Positions 51,190-60,225 of a stretch of 64,000 nucleotides of DNA are shown here, piece after piece. The stretch is from Buteo buteo. Taxonomy: Eukaryota; Chordata; Aves; Accipitriformes; Accipitridae. Location of the stretch: assembly GCF_964188355.1 (NCBI RefSeq), contig NC_134187.1, positions 23,731,810 to 23,795,809 on the forward strand. The letters are read 5' to 3'. Position 1 is the first letter of the stretch; each line of letters starts with the position of its first letter. The notes under the pieces were generated by a model. That model did no database searches, was not told the DNA's origin, and saw nothing but the letters and a program-made list of their open reading frames with translations. Both the position numbers and the translations under genes were made by a program.

Positions 51190-52080
51190 AAGAATTAATA
51201 GATAAAGGCCTCCAGGTGATTATTGCAAGAACACTATGGCCTTGCCCTGACCAAGAGCTGAGTGACCGAATATCATGTGCTGTGGCAGACAGGACAACAG
51301 AAAGAAGAACTGAATGGGATGCGCTGTTGTAGGGGTGCTGGACCAACACGTGACAGGATAACAACACCTGAGACTTCTGGAAAGGCGCAGTGCGACAATC
51401 ACCATGGACTGACTTACTGATGGCCTGTGCCACAACCCCCCCCCGCCCAAGGATAGACACTGGAGGAAACCGTGTACAAGCAGAGAGCCCATGTCGGGGC
51501 TGAGCTGCTGGCCAGAGCCTGATACTGAGCCTGGCTGGGGTGACTGCTGTGTTTCCTCAGGCTGGGATGGGCCAACCCATGGAAATGGTGCCAAGGCTGT
51601 CTCAGCTAACTCCCACTCTGTGTGGATGTGTGGGTGAGTTTTGCAATGAGGAGGTACCAGTTCTTTTGGGATCGCAGGAAGAAAAGCACTGATACTCAAG
51701 GATGGTTATCTGGTTGATTGTGTAAAGGATAGAAATTTTAGAAAAGATGGTAGCAATCTTATGTACCTGCTGATGCTGGGAACCCTGGCTGTTGCAGTGT
51801 TGGGTGACACCCTGCTTGTGGACCATGGCGTGCAGCAAAAAGTTCCCATCTGTGGTGGAGTCAGCCAGCCTCACTGTTTCTCACGTCTTTATAGTATTCT
51901 GCCAAGTGAACAAAGCTGTCAGTCTTCTACCTGTACAACACCGAACTTTCCATGTGGTACATGGAGGTTCGCTTTGAGTGTTATGGTCTTACACACCTCC
52001 ATAGGAATGAGTTCTTACGGGACATGGTTAAAGGCAGTGCATGCTGACATCACAGTATGTGCTCAGGTTATATAGCAGTC
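51190..52080 (-). other. Less AT-rich block, possible unrecognised LTR
   Basis: A block of about 0.9 kb with clearly higher G+C than its surroundings and frames of up to 159 codons on the minus strand with no recognisable domain. On the minus strand a TATAAA box lies at 51893-51888. It is followed at about 51750 by a 'gattgctaccatc' stretch and at about 51690 by a 'gagtatcagtgcttttcttcctgcga' stretch, an arrangement that reminds me of the R/U5 part of some avian retroviral LTRs. I could not find matching TG...CA ends with a flanking duplication, so this is a suggestion only. Confidence 0.3.
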
Positions 52081-52202
52081 ACTCAAATGCTAACATATAG
52101 GTTTCTACAACCAAGGTCTATGGTTGTATTCTGCCTATATTCTGCCTGAAATCAGAATCTACTTGTTAAAATGTCTTCCTTCAGTGCCCCACAATGGCAT
52201 GC

Positions 52203-52260
52203 GTGTGTGTGTCTGCATGCCCGTGTGTGTGTCTGCATGCCCGTGTGTGTGTGCGCACCC
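52203..52260. repeat. 20-bp GT-rich tandem repeat, about 2.9 units
   Basis: Two exact copies of GTGTGTGTGTCTGCATGCCC (52203-52222 and 52223-52242), followed by a partial, altered third copy ending in GCGCACCC. Confidence 0.95.
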
Positions 52261-53990
52261 ATGCCAAACTATTACTGACACAGCCTGTCCCTTGCTTGAT
52301 CCACTTCATAAATGGATCATAGCAGTGTCTACGGATGGGTGTGCCTTTTTGCCACATGGCATTAACTTTTGCAGTGTATTTCAAACTAGAATGCTGCTGT
52401 AGGATGACATCTAGACCTGGCATCTGAAGTTTCAGTAGTGATTAAATAAACTCCAATAGTGAAAGGTTTTCAGTTTGCTGCATTTGCAATTTATTGAAGA
52501 GACATGTAGCACTCTGATAAAGCATCTCTGATTTTTTTTTTCTATTTACACTTCAGAGTTCTTAATACAACTTTGGCTAGAATTTATTTAATCAGTTGGT
52601 TGATCAGTTGTTTTTTAAGTACTGACATAAGAGCCAGAACTGGGGATTTCATGAAAACACATATTACCAGAATCAAAACTTTGTAACACTGCCGTAGTTT
52701 GGAGTATCTTTTCTATGATCTTGGAAGAAACCCAAGCACAGATGTAGGCTGAAGGTTGTGTTCATAGTACCTCAAAGATCCATATATATCTATTAGACCA
52801 TGCTTCATAAAGTGACACTGAAAATAGTATCATAACTTGGGATGAAGACATTCTCCCTGGCTTTTCCTGTCTTGATGACTGAAACATGAATAGATATGTC
52901 AATGATATACATAAATCTTAAAAAATTAAGCTGAAGTTTCTCTAAGTTTTGAGTTTCTTTTAGTGCTAAGGGTAATGGTAGAAATTATATCCAGAAGTAT
53001 TTCATAAGTGGAGTTTTACCTCACAAATTTGTCTAATTATAATGGAAAGAACTTTTATTATACCTCTTGTCTCTTGACATATGACTTATGATTCTAATGT
53101 CTATCCCTCCTTGAAGTTTTAAATGAGTCACTGATCCACAATGCTACTTAAGATAAAATGTTACCTGCATAATTCTGCTGTATTGGCTGTGATCATTGCA
53201 ACAGCAGTTCCATAAAACCCAAAGTGAGTAAAGTGTTGTGTCTTTAGACAGATGACCTGAGACAATAAAAATAAAATAAAAAAAATAATAAAAAAAAAAA
53301 TCCCAAGCCCCTTTACCATTTTCCTGTAGAATATCCTATTTTCAAGCTAAATTGTCCAAGTAGATTTCCTATTTCTAATTATTCCCCACTTTTCCAGTTT
53401 GATTTATTTACAGCTTCTGAATGTCCTTTGTTTTGCAAGTGGAGTTATATTATGAATGTTAGTGCTGCCCCCACCCCTTTTTTTTTTTAGCTATACAAAG
53501 TTTAAATATTATGGAGCAGTAATAAACAGGGGTGCAGAGAAGAGTCTTACTTAGAAGAGAGGACTCTATTATTTATAGATTATACTTTAGCAGTTCAGCA
53601 GCCCAAAGGGGTACAAAAAGAAATGTGGAATTTCAAATTGAAATAATCTGCACTGAAATACCATTAGGAATTCTGATTTAAAATTCTTTTGTTCTGCAGT
53701 CCAATGTCTCTCTATATGCACACCTGGAACTACAGCCAACTCCAGAGTTTTGCAGTGGTAATTCTACTACATATCAGAAAGTCAACGAAGTGTGTTAATG
53801 GCCTCTGAGTGGCATCTCTTACTACGGACAGATAAGGTATATGTTCTGCTGTCACACAACATCAGAAATAAACAGTCTAGGTTCTAATATTCAACTGAAC
53901 CCCTGAGTTGCTATATGGAAGAGAAAAACAGCAACAATCCTTGACTTATCTTTTCCATGTTACTCTCAATTTGATAGATATGTGTCATGC
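52261..53990. other. AT-rich DNA without recognised gene
   Basis: Ordinary AT-rich background. An A-rich tract made of AATAAA/AATAAT-like units occupies 53264-53300. No gene recognised. Confidence 0.5.
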
Positions 53991-53995
53991 CATCC

Positions 53996-54575
53996 TGTGG
54001 TGGGTTGACCCTGGTTGGATGCCAGGTGCCCACCAAAGCCGCTTTATCACTCCCCCTCCTCAGCTGGGGGGGAAGAAAATATAACAGAAGGCTCGTGGGT
54101 CAAGATAAGGACAGTTTAATACAGTGATAGCAAAGGTCACGCGTGCGAAAGCAAAGAAAAAAAACAAATGATGTTATTCTCTACTTCCCATCAGCAGGCG
54201 ATGTCTAGCCGCTTCTCGGGAAGCAGGGCTTCAGTACGCGTAGTGGTTGCTCCGGAAGACAAAATGCCCCCCCTCTGTCTCCCTTTACTTAGCTTTTATA
54301 TCTGAGCTGACGTCATATGGTATGGAATATCTGTTTGGTTAGTTTAGGTCAGCTGTCCTGATTGTGTCCCCTCCCAAGATCTTGCCCTGCCCCAGCCTGC
54401 CATTGAGGGGAGGGCAAAAATGTTGGGGAGACAGCCTTGATGCTGTGCCAGCACTGCTCAGCAGTAGCCAAAACACTGGTGTGCTATCAACACCTTTCTA
54501 GCTACTGATGCAGGGCACAGTGCTATGAGGGCTGCTGTGGGGAGTATTAACTCCATCTCAGCCAGACCCAATACA
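53996..54575 (-). mobile_element. Solo LTR, shorter family (copy E), perfect target duplication
   Basis: A 580-bp LTR flanked by an exact 5-bp duplication, CATCC at 53991-53995 and at 54576-54580. On the minus strand it reads TGTATTGGGTCTGGCTGAG...CAACCCACCACA. The promoter region is well formed: a CRE-like palindrome TGACGTCA (54308-54315), 7 bp of spacer, then TATAAAAGCT (54300-54291). A polyadenylation variant ATTAAA lies at 54120-54115. The last 120 or so bases (plus 53996-54115) are shared with the long family (copies A, B, G), and so is the TGTATTGGGT start, but the middle is unrelated to that family. No internal retroviral genes remain. Copy F is an older member. Confidence 0.93.
54291..54315 (-). 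promoter_or_regulatory. LTR promoter: CRE-like site and TATA box
   Basis: On the minus strand the full CRE consensus TGACGTCA (54315-54308) stands 7 bp upstream of a consensus TATA box (54300-54295). CREB/ATF proteins bind this octamer in known promoters, and transcription would start roughly 25-30 bp further on. Whether this copy is active cannot be told from sequence. In copy F the octamer reads TGATGTCA, as expected from CpG decay. Confidence 0.75.
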
Positions 54576-54580
54576 CATCC

Positions 54581-54971
54581 ATTTATTGTTTCTTTTCCAG
54601 ATTGAAAAGTCCTATTTTTTTTAAGCATTTTACATTTGGAAGCCTTGATACCTGGTTCTGTGCCTCTCTGAGTTCTACCTTACTGTTTTTGAGATGGGGC
54701 TTCAAAGTACTCATATTGTTAAAAGGTGAGTATGCCCTGGATTTACTGCAGTGGCATAAGTGTGGTTTTAGCTTTTTTATTTCATTCCTTTTCTAATATT
54801 CCAAGCATTTAGCTTGCTTTTTTGATTACTAACTAGTGATTACTGAGCTAATACAAGTATGGATATGCACAATACATTGCCAATAATACCTCGATCTTCA
54901 TCCTGTAAAGAAGAATGAATTCATCTTTTTTTTTATGTTACACATGGTCAAATGTTGCCCTGTAAAGCAGA
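54581..54971. other. Spacer between two opposed LTRs
   Basis: AT-rich host DNA between copies E and G. Nothing recognised. Confidence 0.6.
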
Positions 54972-55284
54972 TGATGTGTATTGGCTTTGTGTGGCAAGGT
55001 TTTGGTAGCGGGGGGAGTTACAGGGGTGGCTTCTGTAAAAAGCTGCTGGAAGCTTCCCCTGTGTCCGATAAAGCCCATACCAGACGGCTCTAAGACGGAC
55101 CCGCCGCTGGTCAAGGCCGAGCCAATCAGTGATAGTGGTAACGCCTCTGTGATAACATTTTTAAGAAGGAAAAAGTTGGGACAGAAGGAAACAGCCACCG
55201 GAGAGAGGAGTGAGAACATGTAAGAGAAATAACCCTGCGGACACCAAGGTCAGTGCAGAAGGAGGGGAGGAGATGCTCCAGGCG

Positions 55285-55706
55285 CCGGAGCAGAGATTTC
55301 CCTGCAGTCCGTGGGGAAGACCATGGTGAGGCAGGCTGTCCCCCTGCAGCCCAGGGAGGTCCACGGGGGAGCAGATCTCCACCTGCAGCCCGGGGAGGAC
55401 CCCACGCCAGAGCAGGTGGGTTCCCGAAGGAGGCTGTGACCCCGTGGGAACCCCGCGCTGGAGCAGGCTCCTGGCAGGACCTGCAGATCTGTGGAGAGAG
55501 GAGCCCACGCTGGAGCAGGTTTTCTGGCAGGACTTGTGACCCCGTGGGGGACCCACGCTGGAGCAGTCTGTGCCTGAAGGACTGCAGCCCGTGGAAGGGA
55601 CCTATGCTGGAGCAGTTCGTGAAGAACTGCAGTCTGTGGGAAGGGCCCACATTGGAGAAGTTCGTGAAGGACTGTCTCCCATGGGTGGGACCCCACGCTG
55701 GAGCAG
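55285..55706 (+). repeat. LTR-internal minisatellite, 9 units (copy G)
   Basis: The core CTGGAGCAG (or a one- to two-base variant) starts at 55285, 55366, 55407, 55458, 55510, 55558, 55607, 55652 and 55698. The spacings are 81, 41, 51, 52, 48, 49, 45 and 46 bp. Units also share 'gaaggactgcagcccgtgg'-type spacer sequence. The series equals that of copy A read backwards, plus one extra unit. Confidence 0.92.
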
Positions 55707-55918
55707 GGGAAGAGTGTGATGAGTCCTGCCCCTGAGGAGGATGAAGCGGCAGAAAATAACGTGATGACCGTAAACCCCATCCCCGTCCCCCTGTGCCGCT
55801 GCGGGGGGTTGATAGAGAAATCTGGGAGTGAAGTTGTGTCCAGGAAGAAGGGAGGGGTGGAGGGAAGGTGTTCTGAGATTTGGTTTTATTTCTCATTACC
55901 AGACTCTGGTTGATTTGT

Positions 55919-55924
55919 AATAAA
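55919..55924 (+). promoter_or_regulatory. LTR polyadenylation signal
   Basis: AATAAA about 190 bp before the LTR 3' end. The same signal sits at the equivalent place in copies A and B on the minus strand, which fixes the sense orientation of the family. Confidence 0.75.
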
Positions 55925-56117
55925 TTGAGTTAATTTTCCCCAAACTGAGTCTGTTTTGCCTGTGACGGTAATTGGTGAATGATCTCTCCTGTCCTTCTCT
56001 TGACCCACAAGCTCTTTGTTATATTTTCTCTCCCCTGACCAGCTGAGGAGAGGGGGAGTGATAGAACGGCTTTGGTGGGCACCCGGCATTCAGCCAGGGT
56101 TAACCCATCACATGATG

Positions 56118-59100
56118 TATGAACAGGGGAAATGACCAGAGATATGCTGCAAAGCCTCATGTTTTGGTGTCTGGAATCTATAAAACTGAACCATGTTCAG
56201 GGACTGTTGAAAAATATGCAAATGAAAAGTTCTTTATATGGTGGGTGTAAAAGGTGTTGGTAATATGTCTTTAAATTATTTGTAGATTCTTTTGTTATGA
56301 TTACTTCACCATTTCTTAGATCTAATATACTGTTAGCTGAGTTGTATATATTTCTAGTTAAAAGTTAGATGTCATTTACTCAGTAAAATTGATTATTTCT
56401 TTTCTTCATAATACAATTGTTAAAGCAATGGCAAAGAACATAACGCTGATGATAAAATGGACTGATATAAAATATTGTAAAATAGAGAGTGATTAAAGCC
56501 TAGCAAAAAGCATAAGGAAAAAACAGCATGTAGCTACTGAGACTGTGAGTAAATTGCTTGTTTAAAGAAGAAAAAAGGTTAATGTCTAACTTGGGGAAAA
56601 TGGAATTGTTTGATAGCTCAATAGAGAACTGACCCACCTGTATCTCAGGCTTCAAACAATATGAACGAACTAATATCCTAAATTGCGAAAAAAGCTTTGT
56701 GGTTTTAGTGAGCGTAATGGTGGTTAACCTTTTTAAGCTGTTGCATAAGCTAAGAGTTTCTATTAAACCAATGGAGAAAACATTTACATAGATTGTGGAA
56801 ACTGCGCAAAATCACCTAGTCCCTAAACTGCTGGTGACTTCTGTTTCCACTTCCATAATTTTTTTTAAAGTGGCTGAATTAAGAAAATTAACAGAGCATT
56901 GCTGGTTCAGAGAGCTTAAATGATGCATTAAGGGACCAGTTAGTGCGTGTATGTACAAAAAGAAACAACCTAAAAGTGGTTATTAACTGAGGGTAATTTA
57001 GCCCAACCACATGCCCTAGAATTTTTGTATCAATGAAGACAGCTACTAATGATGACAGGGAGATGCATCTCTATTATGGAATCTGTCCAACACTCAGGAA
57101 GCAGTACAAGGAGAGTATGCTCAGATGCCATAAGCTTCCCTTGTCGTCTCATGATGCAAGCAATTGTCAGTCAGTCAGGGCAAAGTACTATTAAAGTACA
57201 GTAATGTGAGGCGGAATAAAAGCAGGTTATTTCAAAAACATAAGCAATTTACAGGACTCAGAAGTGTATATGTAAATTAATGAGTTTGCAAACTAAGATT
57301 GGATTGAACTAAGAATGATATACATTTTATTGGTTTACCTTAGGTGATAAACGACATGTTCAAATTCATTTACAATTTAAGAAATAAGACTTAAATTGCA
57401 GCTTATTACAAGGTTACTTATTAATTGTAATTCACCACAGGTTTATCGGACATAAAATAATCCATGTAAACCTGGATTTAAACTGTTTATTAAACTGCTG
57501 TCTGCTTTTATCAGATAAAAGTGATACTGAGCAGGTAAAAGCTAAGACAAAACATAAACCGGTTTCTAAATACAAACTCCACAGCATCTTTTTGACTAGT
57601 AATGTATACCAAAATTACCAGAGGGAAGTATTATATGCTTGATGTTGGCCAATATATCTTTATCTGTTAGTCTGCCTCTTTGGTTAGTAAGGAGAAAGAA
57701 AGGCTCCTCCAGAGAAGATTTAAAATGTATCTGTACTATTCTGTTGGCTTGTCTTTTTTGTGCACCATCCTCTTAGCGTTCTGTCCGCATTTGATGTATA
57801 TTTGTCACATCCAGCCTCTAATCTAGGGCAAGCAAAGCAGTTCTCTAGCTAGAATAGTTTAGTTATTATTAAATAGTTTAGTTATGCCTGGATTCCTTGC
57901 ATTATGTCTGCTCTGTGCTGTAAAATAGAAAATACAAATAAATCCAGAACTCCCATAACTGGTAACAGAAACCTTGGTCATGAAAGGCATGCAGTTATCT
58001 AAGATTTGACTTGACATAGTGCTCCCAGAAGCCATACCATATTTAGGCCTCCTGGTTATTTGAGTTTATTGTAACTATATGACTTCTTCATACTCGTAAA
58101 TTAGCTGAAAAAGAGTCTTTGTCTATCATGGGAAGAATTTCAGGACAAAGAAAAACAAATTGAATGGAAAATTCCTGAGGAAGTTCATATAAAAACTTGC
58201 AAGAATTAGAAGAAGAGAGGCTTAAACCTGTCTTCTTGCAATCACAGGAAAATGTCCTTGCCTTTGAGTTACCTGTTATTTTTCTCTACAGAATGCTGTC
58301 CTGGACCTAAGAATAATGTCCTGTAGAAGGCTGTATTAAAACTGATACACTTGGCTTCCAAAGAAAAATATTACAAATCAGGTCCACTTGTAAAGGGAAA
58401 AAAAAAAACCCCAAATGGGGCATAAGCCATGTCAGCCCCCTTACTGGAAGTTAAAAGAGGAATTATTGACACCAGAGTATTTTGGTGCAAATCTCAGTGC
58501 AACATGCTTCCTTGGGCAGTTAGAAGAGTTTCCTGCTTATTCTATAAACTCAGTGTCTGTGAAGAAGGCAGACATTCTGTGCAATCTTTTCTTAGGAATG
58601 GCTCCCTTCATGGATGAGATTTGTAGCTCTAGATATAAGAAATCTGTAATCCCTAAGGCTTTCAGAAACAGGTTTGTATGGGTTTCGTTTTGGCTAAAGA
58701 TGTGTTACTGAATTCTTTGCTTTTTCCTTTCTGTCTGAGAAACACAGAGGTTGCAACAAAGGGATGGAAATTTCTGTGATAGCTCTATTCCTATAATTCA
58801 CTAATCTATATAAATGGCACTGTGAAGAATAGCAGGGTTTAACATGGGAGTAGGATCTTTGATGGTGTAAATCCACAACTCAATAGACTTATGCAGATTT
58901 ATACCATTTGAGGTTATTGCCCTTAGACTGCTAGAGGACATTTGCTGGCACACACAGATACCTTCATTTCACAGTTAAATTAACTTTGCAATTATCAGGA
59001 TCTGACTCATTCCCTAAAAAGCCCTAATGATACGTATGTTACTGATTTAAAAGAAACCACATAATATCAATCAGACGCTCGCTATTTTTAAAAGAAATAA

Positions 59101-59520
59101 GTCTTTCTTTATGGTGGGAAGAGTTCTAAGTTTCACATATCAGTATAGGCTGCAGGTGCTCAAGACCTCAGGAAATAAGGAAATATATCAATTAAATATG
59201 TTGATAAGCATAAATACTGGACTATTAGAGCAATAAAGCAAGGAAGTAACATTTCTAACACACTTTTTCACTCTGGAAGTTCAAGCTGTAAAAATGCACC
59301 TAATACTGCATTTTATTATTTGAGAAATCGTGCATTCTTATGCCCACATAAATATAAAAAGAAAAGTACATCTTCTAGGTAGAAGATATGTTTGTAATCC
59401 AATAATTTGCCAACTTATGTTTAATCATACTGATGTTGAAATATTTTGTTTTATTTTTAACCAAAAAACCCTGAGATAAACATCTTTTATTCAAAGCTTG
59501 AATTTGTCATTCAGAACAGC
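56118..59520. other. AT-rich DNA without recognised gene
   Basis: About 3.4 kb of AT-rich sequence. A short duplication of an ATAGTTTAGTTAT unit lies near 57.85-57.89 kb. Frames are under 100 codons, with no domain. Confidence 0.5.
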
Positions 59521-59534
59521 TTTTTCTCTTTTCC

Positions 59535-59565
<31 letters not shown>

Positions 59566-59712
59566 CTTTTCTTTTCTTTTCTTTTCTTTTCTTTTCTTTT
59601 CTTTTCTTTTCTTTTCTTTTCTCTTTTCTTTTCTTTTTCTTTTTCTTTTCTTTTCTTTTCTTTTCTTTTCTTTTCTTTTCTTTTCTTTTTTTCTTTTCTT
59701 TTCCTTTTCTCC
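59521..59712. repeat. (TTTTC)n pentanucleotide microsatellite
   Basis: About 190 bp of TTTTC units with a few interruptions (TTTTTC, CTCTTTTC), all pyrimidine on the plus strand. It opens long Phe/Ser/Leu or Lys/Glu/Arg frames on the two strands that are not genes. Likely highly length-variable, and the array may be collapsed or expanded in assembly. Confidence 0.97.
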
Positions 59713-59753
59713 TATCAGTGTAGCTCTTTTCTGGAATTAACATCTAGTAATTA

Positions 59754-60225
59754 TGACAATTGCCACAAAGATGATCAGGGGGCTGGAGAAGCTCTCCTAT
59801 GAAGACAGGCTGAGAGAGTTGGGGTTATTCAGCCTGGAGAAGAGAAGGCTCCAGGGACACCTTTTAGCAGCCTGCCAGTACCTAATGGAGGCCTACAGGA
59901 AAGCTGGAAAGGGACTTCTCACAAGGGCATGTAGTGATAGGGCAAGGTGTAATGGCTTTAAACGGAAAGAGGGTAGATTCAGGTTAGATGTAAGGCAGAA
60001 GTTCTTCACTGTGAGGGTGGTGAGGCACTGGAACAGGTCACCCAGAGAGGTTGTGGATTCCCCATCCCTGGCAGTGTTCAAGGCCAGGTGGGATGGGGCT
60101 TTGAGCAACCTGGTCTAGTGGAAGGTGTCCCTGCCCATGGCAGGGCAGTTGGAACTAGATGATCTTTAAGGTCCCTTCCAACCCAAACCATTCTATGATT
60201 CTATGATATGATTCTATGATGATTA
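59754..60225 (+). mobile_element. 5'-truncated CR1 LINE, ORF2 C-terminus and 3' end
   Basis: Plus-strand CR1 fragment of about 470 bp. An open frame (59753-60118) encodes the ORF2 C-terminus, 'LSYEDRLRELGLFSLEKRRLQG' to 'VVRHWNRSPREVVDSPSLAVFKARWDGAL', and ends in a natural TAG. The 3' UTR (about 100 bp) follows with 'tggaactagatgatctttaa' and 'ggtcccttccaaccc', and ends in the ATTCTATG terminal repeats (about 60191-60221). The conserved 'LRELGLFSLEKRRL' block is also in the 44.6-kb copy. No catalytic residues are present, so the fragment is inert. Confidence 0.95.
59776..60118 (+). pseudogene. CR1 ORF2 C-terminal remnant, about 114 codons, frame intact
   Basis: Frame without internal stops from the LINE breakpoint to the native stop of ORF2. 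It represents only the last tenth or so of a full CR1 reverse transcriptase, which is usually about 900-1000 residues. The initiator Met is not native. Intact only because the fragment is short; no function expected. Confidence 0.85.

Larger units (their letters stand above)
54977..56112 (+). mobile_element. Solo LTR, long GC-rich family (copy G), perfect target duplication
   Basis: A 1136-bp LTR, the best-preserved member of the long family, flanked by an exact 5-bp duplication, TGATG at 54972-54976 and at 56113-56117. It starts TGTATTGGCTTTGTGTGG and ends TTAACCCATCACA. Landmarks in order: a TA-rich but poor TATA-like region near 55155-55165; a minisatellite of nine units (55285-55706); a GC-rich C-run segment near 55780; an AATAAA polyadenylation signal at 55919-55924; then U5, ending in the segment shared with copies A, B and E. 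No gag, pol or env is present, so it is a solo LTR. Open frames of up to 256 codons on both strands are a product of the GC-rich array and carry no retroviral or host domain. Confidence 0.94.

Noticed and set aside
51220..51699. 159-codon minus-strand frame
   Set aside because: Sits in a GC-shifted block that may itself be a repeat; overlaps another open frame and shows no domain.
55285..55706. CRISPR-like array of spaced repeats
   Set aside because: Units are imperfect, spacers are themselves similar, and spacing varies from 41 to 81 bp, all within a vertebrate LTR. It is a minisatellite.
55126..55913. Frames of 131-256 codons on both strands
   Set aside because: Inside LTR copy G; by-products of the minisatellite, with no domain.
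3270..56112. A full-length provirus between two same-family LTRs (A and B in the same orientation)
   Set aside because: The copies are about 40 kb apart, have separate flanks (ATTAG/ATTAA for A), and no gag, pol or env sequence lies between them.
59498..59743. Phe-rich (plus) and Lys/Glu-rich (minus) frames of about 80 codons
   Set aside because: Direct translation of the (TTTTC)n microsatellite.
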